Of a stretch of 19,363 bases of DNA, positions 15,373 through 19,363 are shown piece after piece; positions within the stretch are counted from its first letter, which is position 1, and every line of letters starts with the position of its first letter. Below the pieces are notes generated by a model, which worked only from the letters and a program-made list of their open reading frames with translations, searched no databases and was not told the DNA's origin. Source of the stretch: Geobacter sp. UBA6169. GTDB lineage: Bacteria > Desulfobacterota > Desulfuromonadia > Geobacterales > Pseudopelobacteraceae. A program made the position numbers and the translations under genes. The stretch is from assembly GCA_002422265.1 (NCBI GenBank), contig DIUB01000028.1, forward strand, positions 27,923-47,285. The letters are read 5' to 3'.

Positions 15373-16659
15373 TCACTTCAGCAGCAGACCTGCTTCACCT
15401 TGCGCCACCACATGAATGGACAGGCGATCCGTCAACACGGTTGCATCACCAAGCGTAAGAGATCTGACCGTGCCCACCAGTCTGGCCCGTTCGGTAAGCT
15501 GCAACGAGGAGAGCGCTGTGGATGCCTTGGTGCGGGCCTTTACCAACTGGTCTGCAACGGCACTATCCAGCTTTTCCTTGATCGTACTGCGAATCTTGCT
15601 GCTGAACAGCCAACTGCCGGCACTGATCAGCCATCCGGCATTTCTGGTATCAAAATCAACATCCTCAAAGGTCAGCAGGTTGGTCTGCGGGTTGTAAACC
15701 GGCCTGGCCAAAACGGTCAGCTCGCCCTCAAAATCGCCGGTACTGGTCAGGTTGACGTTCAGACGCCCTCCAGAACTCTCTATATTGAATTTTCTGACGG
15801 TAATTTTCTTGTCCTCGCCAAAGGTCTTGTCCAGCAGGACCGGATGCAGGGCGGCCACCAGATCTTTAAAAAAAATGTCGGTAACCAGCTGGAGATGGAA
15901 GTTTTTGTCAAATGTTGCCGGTTGCTCAACCGGTGGCAGGGCACGTACTGCAGCTGCAGCTGGTTTGGGGCCAACCGTGATTTCAGCGCCGGTGATCACG
16001 CCAAGCGATATCCTAATCTGGTTGTTTACCGCCTGCATCGGACTGATCACGATCCTCTGCGGGGTCAGTTTCAGCCAGGTGCTGAACTCCTTGTTGACCA
16101 GGACCGGACTGAAGGCCTGCTGCCACAAAGGGGTAACCTTGTCTCGCAGCAGTATAGCATCATTGATCCTGGCATCAATAATCGGTGCCAGCAATCGCTG
16201 AACCGGCTGGGTAATCCCCTCCACCATACTCTTCGGTTTCAGGGAAAGCAGGCCAAGCTTCACCGTATCAGCCAGATTATCGGAAAGGCCGGTATAGTAC
16301 AGCTCGCTCTTCAGACGCCAGTCCGGGGCAACGCTTACCCGCGCCTTAAATCGCAGTCCGGCCTGGAGCGGATAACTTTCATAGAGACCATAGCTGAAGG
16401 TCAACTGGACCGGCAGAGTCAGATAGATAAAGTTATCGTTGGCCGTTATGAGTATCGGGCCGCTACGCAGCACCTTCACCGACGTCCCCAGGCTGCTTTG
16501 CCCCTTGTACAGTTCCTGGGGAAGGGATCTGTTAACCAGGGCGCTCAGATCAGCTGCTGTGGTTTCCACGCTTAGATTAATGGAAGAAAGCGGCACTGCT
16601 TGAGAGATTGACACCGTGCTGAACAGTACCAGTACAACGAACATTAAACGCCAAAGCAA
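15373..16659 (-). CDS. Exported DUF4403-like protein, TTG start
   Basis: The protein has 428 residues. The start is judged to be TTG at 16659, because AGGAGG (16669-16674) lies nine bases before it and the product then begins with a clean signal peptide, MLWRLMFVVLVLFSTVSISQA, with likely cleavage after SQA. An ATG five codons later and a TTG at 16692 are less well placed. The mature part has repeated beta-rich blocks (LSSINLSVETTAADLSALVN near the start; IYLTLPVQLTFSY; QIRISLGVITGAEITVG; TVLARPVYNPQTNLLTFEDV). The pattern fits the DUF4403 family as I know it, a periplasmic or lipid-facing family of unknown function; I could not check this by search. It sits between GNAT-like paralogue D and the hydroxylase genes. 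Confidence 0.7.
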   Translation of the reverse strand: MLWRLMFVVLVLFSTVSISQAVPLSSINLSVETTAADLSALVNRSLPQELYKGQSSLGTSVKVLRSGPILITANDNFIYLTLPVQLTFSYGLYESYPLQAGLRFKARVSVAPDWRLKSELYYTGLSDNLADTVKLGLLSLKPKSMVEGITQPVQRLLAPIIDARINDAILLRDKVTPLWQQAFSPVLVNKEFSTWLKLTPQRIVISPMQAVNNQIRISLGVITGAEITVGPKPAAAAVRALPPVEQPATFDKNFHLQLVTDIFFKDLVAALHPVLLDKTFGEDKKITVRKFNIESSGGRLNVNLTSTGDFEGELTVLARPVYNPQTNLLTFEDVDFDTRNAGWLISAGSWLFSSKIRSTIKEKLDSAVADQLVKARTKASTALSSLQLTERARLVGTVRSLTLGDATVLTDRLSIHVVAQGEAGLLLK

Positions 16660-16668
16660 AACGGTATA

Positions 16669-16674
16669 CCTCCT
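16669..16674 (-). promoter_or_regulatory. AGGAGG ribosome site deciding a TTG start
   Basis: A perfect AGGAGG on the minus strand stands nine bases before TTG at 16659 and too far (24 bases) from the next ATG, so it favours TTG initiation of the DUF4403-like gene. Confidence 0.6.
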
Positions 16675-16695
16675 GGAGTAACAATCAAACAATGA

Positions 16696-16714
16696 AGTCG
16701 GCCAGCAGCCGACT
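16696..16714 (-). terminator. Hairpin after GNAT-like paralogue D, possible weak terminator
   Basis: A perfect 7-bp stem AGTCGGC/GCCGACT with a 5-base loop begins about 14 bases after the stop of the gene ending at 16729. On the minus strand it is followed by T-rich sequence (TCATTGTTTGATTG) but not a clean T run. It may only attenuate transcription into the DUF4403-like gene or protect the mRNA end. Confidence 0.4.
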
Positions 16715-16728
16715 CGTCAACCATTGTG

Positions 16729-17754
16729 TCATAGAGCAGCCTTGCTGCCAACGCACTGCTTCCTGCGCAGGTCTCGATCTGTTCGGATAGCCCGAAGCAT
16801 CTTCCTTGCAACGCCAGTGTAAAGCCTGATGCCGTCATACTCCGGCTCGCTGCCAAACAGCTGTTGCAGCATGACGCCATCATCACCAAACCAGCGGGGG
16901 TATACTCCTCCGATAAAAAAGCCCCGCTGCCGCAGTTGTTCGACCGCCGCGCTGATGCAGGACAGTGCTGTTGAAATAACCAGCTGGAGACAGACAATCT
17001 TTCGCTCCCGGCTCGTGGCAATAACCTGATCCAGAAACTGTTCCCAGTCCTGACCAACGCTGCTGACAGAAAAACGCCAGGTTCCCGCCTCTTCAAACAA
17101 CTGATCAGTGCTGATGGTCTCTCCATCTAGCGGCAGGGATGAACAACCGGGCAGCAGTGTACGGGGCCGCAACCGCCCGCAGATCTCCTGCAGAAAATCA
17201 AAGTACTGTTCGGGCAGATAACGGACACCTGCCGGATCGGTCAGCTCATAACACTGCACCACGCAGGCGACCCGTTCCGTATCGGGCCGATGTTCAGCAA
17301 AACTGGCGCCATCAAGCTGATCAAGCGCCAGACCACACTCCTGAAACCCCAGTTTAACCGCCCCCATCTGGGTAAAATAGTGATGACAGACCGCCTCGCC
17401 GATAATGCCGTCAGACATCAATCCGGGCAATTCTCCCGGCTGCAGGTAATGCTGCATCAACGCCCAGCCCAGCCCATCACTGCCGCGTCCCGGAACAATT
17501 ATCAGATTGCCCCCTTCCCAGAGGTACGGGTTGGGGGCACATTTGAAAGACGAGACATAGCCGACAGCGTTTCCCTGGCAGTCAAACGCAAGTGAGGCGG
17601 CAAGCCGTCCGGCACTGATCTCTGCCATGACCTGATCAGCATGATACACATACTGCACCGGAAAGGCATCGCCATAGACCGATCTGAAGACCGTGGCCAC
17701 CTCTGCAGCATTGAAAACGGTTACCGGCTGTATGGTATACGCTGGTCCAGTCAT
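16729..17754 (-). CDS. GNAT-like two-module protein (paralogue D)
   Basis: The protein has 341 residues. Purine-rich GGAAAGGAAA precedes the ATG. Family signatures: VYGDAFPVQ (26-34), GEAVCHHYFTQM (119-130, in which the usual Asn-His is His-His), and FFIGGVYPRWFGDDGVMLQQ (279-298). The acetyl-CoA loop is GRGSDGLGWALM (89-100), close to but one residue longer than R-x-x-G-x-G. The terminal LHSER block has become LYTGVARKML. It follows the small ACP gene (17770-18015) with a 15-base gap, directly after an ACP-KAS III-ACP run. This makes acyl-ACP the most natural donor for this member. A hairpin follows the gene. The acceptor is unknown. Confidence 0.85.
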   Translation of the reverse strand: MTGPAYTIQPVTVFNAAEVATVFRSVYGDAFPVQYVYHADQVMAEISAGRLAASLAFDCQGNAVGYVSSFKCAPNPYLWEGGNLIIVPGRGSDGLGWALMQHYLQPGELPGLMSDGIIGEAVCHHYFTQMGAVKLGFQECGLALDQLDGASFAEHRPDTERVACVVQCYELTDPAGVRYLPEQYFDFLQEICGRLRPRTLLPGCSSLPLDGETISTDQLFEEAGTWRFSVSSVGQDWEQFLDQVIATSRERKIVCLQLVISTALSCISAAVEQLRQRGFFIGGVYPRWFGDDGVMLQQLFGSEPEYDGIRLYTGVARKMLRAIRTDRDLRRKQCVGSKAAL

Positions 17755-17769
17755 AGTTTCCTTTCCTGA

Positions 17770-18015
17770 TCAGGAAGCGGTCTGTCCTTCAATAAAGGTC
17801 AGTATTCCGGCAATGGTAGCCACCTTTGCCGCATCCTCAAGCCCCACGGTGATGCCGAACGTATCTTCCACCAGCACGATCAGCTCAGACTGTGCAAGTG
17901 AATCAAGCCCCAGATCCTCATTCAACCGTGCCTCCGGAGTCAGCGCTGCTTCTGACAAACGCCCCTTGCTGACCTTGACAACCAGTTGCTGCAGTTTTTC
18001 CATGGTACCCATCAT
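17770..18015 (-). CDS. Acyl carrier protein (second in cassette)
   Basis: The protein has 81 residues. The start at 18015 is taken because GAGAGGA lies just upstream; ATG at 18012 or 18003 is possible. The GTG at 18042 overlaps the KAS III stop and is unlikely. The carrier motif NEDLGLDSLAQSEL (32-45) gives Ser39 for 4'-phosphopantetheine, followed by the helix-III pattern LVEDTFGITV and a closing ATIAGILTFIE. The N-terminal stretch is basic (KVSKGR) while the core is acidic. It lies 23 bases after the KAS III gene and 15 before GNAT-like paralogue D. It differs strongly from the ACP at 19042, so the two probably carry different intermediates or dock with different enzymes. Confidence 0.92.
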   Translation of the reverse strand: MMGTMEKLQQLVVKVSKGRLSEAALTPEARLNEDLGLDSLAQSELIVLVEDTFGITVGLEDAAKVATIAGILTFIEGQTAS

Positions 18016-18038
18016 TCGTTTCCTCTCTTTCTTTAAAT

Positions 18039-19040
18039 TCACTCCTCAGCGGAGTGCCAACGCAACAGTGCCGAGCCCCAGCTGACACCGCCACCGAACC
18101 CGGTCAGTACCAGCCGGTCGCCATGCCTGATCCGCCCCTGTCCCAGGGCGTTATGCAGGGCAATCGGAATTGAGGCAGCGGAGGTATTTCCGTACTGCTC
18201 AAGGTCGATCACAAGTTTATCCAACGGCAGATCCAGACGCCCGGCAGCAGCCCCAATAATCCGGCGGTTGGCCTGGTGGGGGATGAACAGATCGATATCC
18301 GCCACTGTCAGGCCGGCATTCCGTATAACCCGCATGGCAGAGTTACCCAACACCCGCATGGCGAACATGAAGATCTGCTGTCCGTCCATCCGCACGTACT
18401 GCAACTGTTCGGCAAGGGTCTGACACGAAGCTGGAAGCCTGCTGCCCCCTGCAGGAATAACCAGTGCCCCGTATTCAGACCCGCTGGTGCCCGTATCCGT
18501 TGCCAGCAGTCCGTAGCCGGTCGGCACTGCTCCGATCACCACGGCACCGGCACCGTCACCGAACAGAATGGTACTGTCGCAGTCCTCGGGATCTGCAACC
18601 TGCGACAACACCTCGGCACCGACAAGCAACACCTTGGGACTGAATCCGCACGAAACAGCATGACAGCCAACCATCAGTCCATAGACAAACCCGGAACAGG
18701 CAGCTGAAAGGTCAAAACAGGCTGCAGCAGGTATCCTCAACGCCCCCTGGACAATGGCTGCCGTAGACGGCATACGGTAATCCCCGGTAGAGGTGGCCAC
18801 GATGACCATACCGATCTCTTCCGGGTTTGTTCCTGAAGCAGCAAGAGCCTGCCGGGCAGCGGCAACGGCAAGATCGGAACAGGCCTGACCGGGGCCGACA
18901 ATCCGGCGGTTATGAATGCCGGTCCGGTCATAGATCCAGTCAGGGGTAACCCCAAACTGATCAGCCAACACCTGGTTGGTCAACAGTTGTTCCGGCAGAT
19001 ACAGACCGGTTCCGATGATACCCGCGCCAATGTTCATCAT
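18039..19040 (-). CDS. fabH: 3-oxoacyl-ACP synthase III (FabH family)
   Basis: The protein has 333 residues. The start at 19040 is set by GGGGAG six bases upstream and lies one base after the preceding ACP stop. The triad is complete and canonical: Cys115 in SAACSGFVYGL, His255 in FIPHQANRRII and Asn285 in GNTSAASIPIAL. STILFGDGAGAVVI (156-169), FGGGVSWGSALLRW near the end, and DWIYDRTGIHNRRI (34-47) are typical of housekeeping-like FabH. It is flanked on both sides by ACP genes, which suggests it loads or extends an acyl chain on them. It is more canonical than the KAS III at 4202 (NTSAAS against NTCGAT). A specialised starter unit (branched or short acyl-CoA) is possible but not readable. 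Confidence 0.96.
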   Translation of the reverse strand: MMNIGAGIIGTGLYLPEQLLTNQVLADQFGVTPDWIYDRTGIHNRRIVGPGQACSDLAVAAARQALAASGTNPEEIGMVIVATSTGDYRMPSTAAIVQGALRIPAAACFDLSAACSGFVYGLMVGCHAVSCGFSPKVLLVGAEVLSQVADPEDCDSTILFGDGAGAVVIGAVPTGYGLLATDTGTSGSEYGALVIPAGGSRLPASCQTLAEQLQYVRMDGQQIFMFAMRVLGNSAMRVIRNAGLTVADIDLFIPHQANRRIIGAAAGRLDLPLDKLVIDLEQYGNTSAASIPIALHNALGQGRIRHGDRLVLTGFGGGVSWGSALLRWHSAEE

Positions 19041-19041
19041 T

Positions 19042-19287
19042 CTATACTCCCCGCTGCCGGCACAGGTAGGCAATGCAGTCACCAACGGTCCTTAAATGCA
19101 GGATTTCGGCATCAGACACCTGCAGATCAAAGCGTTGTTCGCAAGCAACAACCAGCTGCACAAACTGTGTTGAGTCAAGGCCCAGGTCACGCTGCAGATG
19201 TTGATCAGCCCCGAATACCGGTCCGCAGCCCGGCAGCAGGCTACTCAAAATCTCACCAAATTCAGCACTGATCTGCTCTCTGTTCAT
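19042..19287 (-). CDS. Acyl carrier protein (first in cassette)
   Basis: The protein has 81 residues. ATG at 19287 follows GGGAG by seven bases; a GTG two codons earlier is less well placed. The carrier site is RDLGLDSTQFVQLVV (33-47) with Ser39; the residue after Ser is Thr rather than the usual Leu. CEQRFDLQVSDAEILHLRTVGDCIAYL completes the fold in the normal order: helix III, then the T-V-G-D element leading helix IV. It carries three cysteines, unusual for an ACP. The stop is one base before the KAS III start, so the two are almost certainly co-translated. It likely carries the chain handled by that KAS III. Confidence 0.9.
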   Translation of the reverse strand: MNREQISAEFGEILSSLLPGCGPVFGADQHLQRDLGLDSTQFVQLVVACEQRFDLQVSDAEILHLRTVGDCIAYLCRQRGV

Positions 19288-19302
19288 TACCACACTCCCG
19301 AA

Positions 19303-19363
19303 TCATCTCACGCGATAGGTCAACACCGAATCAGACTGACCGTTACTGCTATAACCGGTCACC
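19303..19363 (-). CDS. Possible C-terminal tail of an upstream gene (partial)
   Basis: A minus-strand frame is open from the right edge to TGA at 19303-19305, giving VTGYSSNGQSDSVLTYRVR. It ends 15 bases before the ACP start, the spacing expected of a preceding operon gene. With only 19 residues the family cannot be recognised, and the open frame could be chance. Confidence 0.3.
   Translation of the reverse strand, partial: VTGYSSNGQSDSVLTYRVR

Noticed and set aside
15316..16575. 419-codon plus-strand frame opposite the DUF4403-like gene.
   Set aside because: The minus-strand product has a signal peptide, a strong AGGAGG and coherent beta-rich sequence; the plus-strand product is low in hydrophobic order and is a shadow.

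Overview
The window looks like a chromosomal segment of a moderately GC-rich deltaproteobacterium, most likely a Geobacterales member (Geobacter/Trichlorobacter/Pelobacter type). This is inferred from the gene mix (CoA-linked acyl enzymes, HD-GYP protein, partner-switch domains, molybdo-hydroxylase subunits) and from gene style: dense operons, ATGA overlaps and clear GGAG ribosome sites. It was not established by a database match. No rRNA, tRNA, CRISPR or complete transposon was seen.

Layout. Positions 1-3233 (+) hold a 5'-truncated GNAT-like protein, an RsbW-type ATPase domain fused to a GNAT-like module, and a HisC-like aminotransferase. A divergent pair follows: 3-hydroxyacyl-CoA dehydrogenase (3238-4113, -) and a ketoacyl synthase III (4202-5155, +). 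Positions 5177-7780 (-) form an acyl-CoA dehydrogenase / GNAT-like / STAS operon. A 184-bp palindromic, MITE-like element (7801-7984) lies between it and a divergent GNAT-like gene (8066-9070, +). From 9080 to the right edge every gene is on the minus strand. In transcription order these are: the tail of an unknown gene, ACP, KAS III, a second ACP, a GNAT-like protein, an exported DUF4403-like protein, the [2Fe-2S] subunit of a molybdo-hydroxylase, a Phd/RelE-type toxin-antitoxin pair, the FAD subunit, an MFS transporter, XdhC, a MobA/MocA-like nucleotidyltransferase, an HD-GYP-type protein and an enoyl-CoA hydratase.

The most unusual theme is a family of large (about 335-350 aa) two-module GNAT-like proteins. 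There are four recognisable members plus a divergent fifth module fused to an anti-sigma-type ATPase domain. They share three signatures: VYGDxxP near the N-terminus, G-E-(A/S)-V-C-(N/H)-H-x3-Q in the middle, and G-(F/Y)-F-x-G-G-x2-P-x-W-F near the C-terminus. In three or four transcription units they sit beside acyl-carrier or acyl-CoA genes. Two ACPs, two KAS III enzymes, an aminotransferase and the reduction/dehydration/dehydrogenation enzymes of a CoA cycle together suggest a dedicated pathway that builds and transfers an unusual acyl or amino-acyl group. The STAS protein and ATPase-GNAT fusion suggest partner-switching control. The product is unknown and this is a hypothesis.

The second theme is a xanthine-dehydrogenase-type molybdo-hydroxylase operon. 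It has the small and medium subunits and two maturation factors but no large molybdopterin subunit in the window, and a toxin-antitoxin module is lodged between the two subunit genes.
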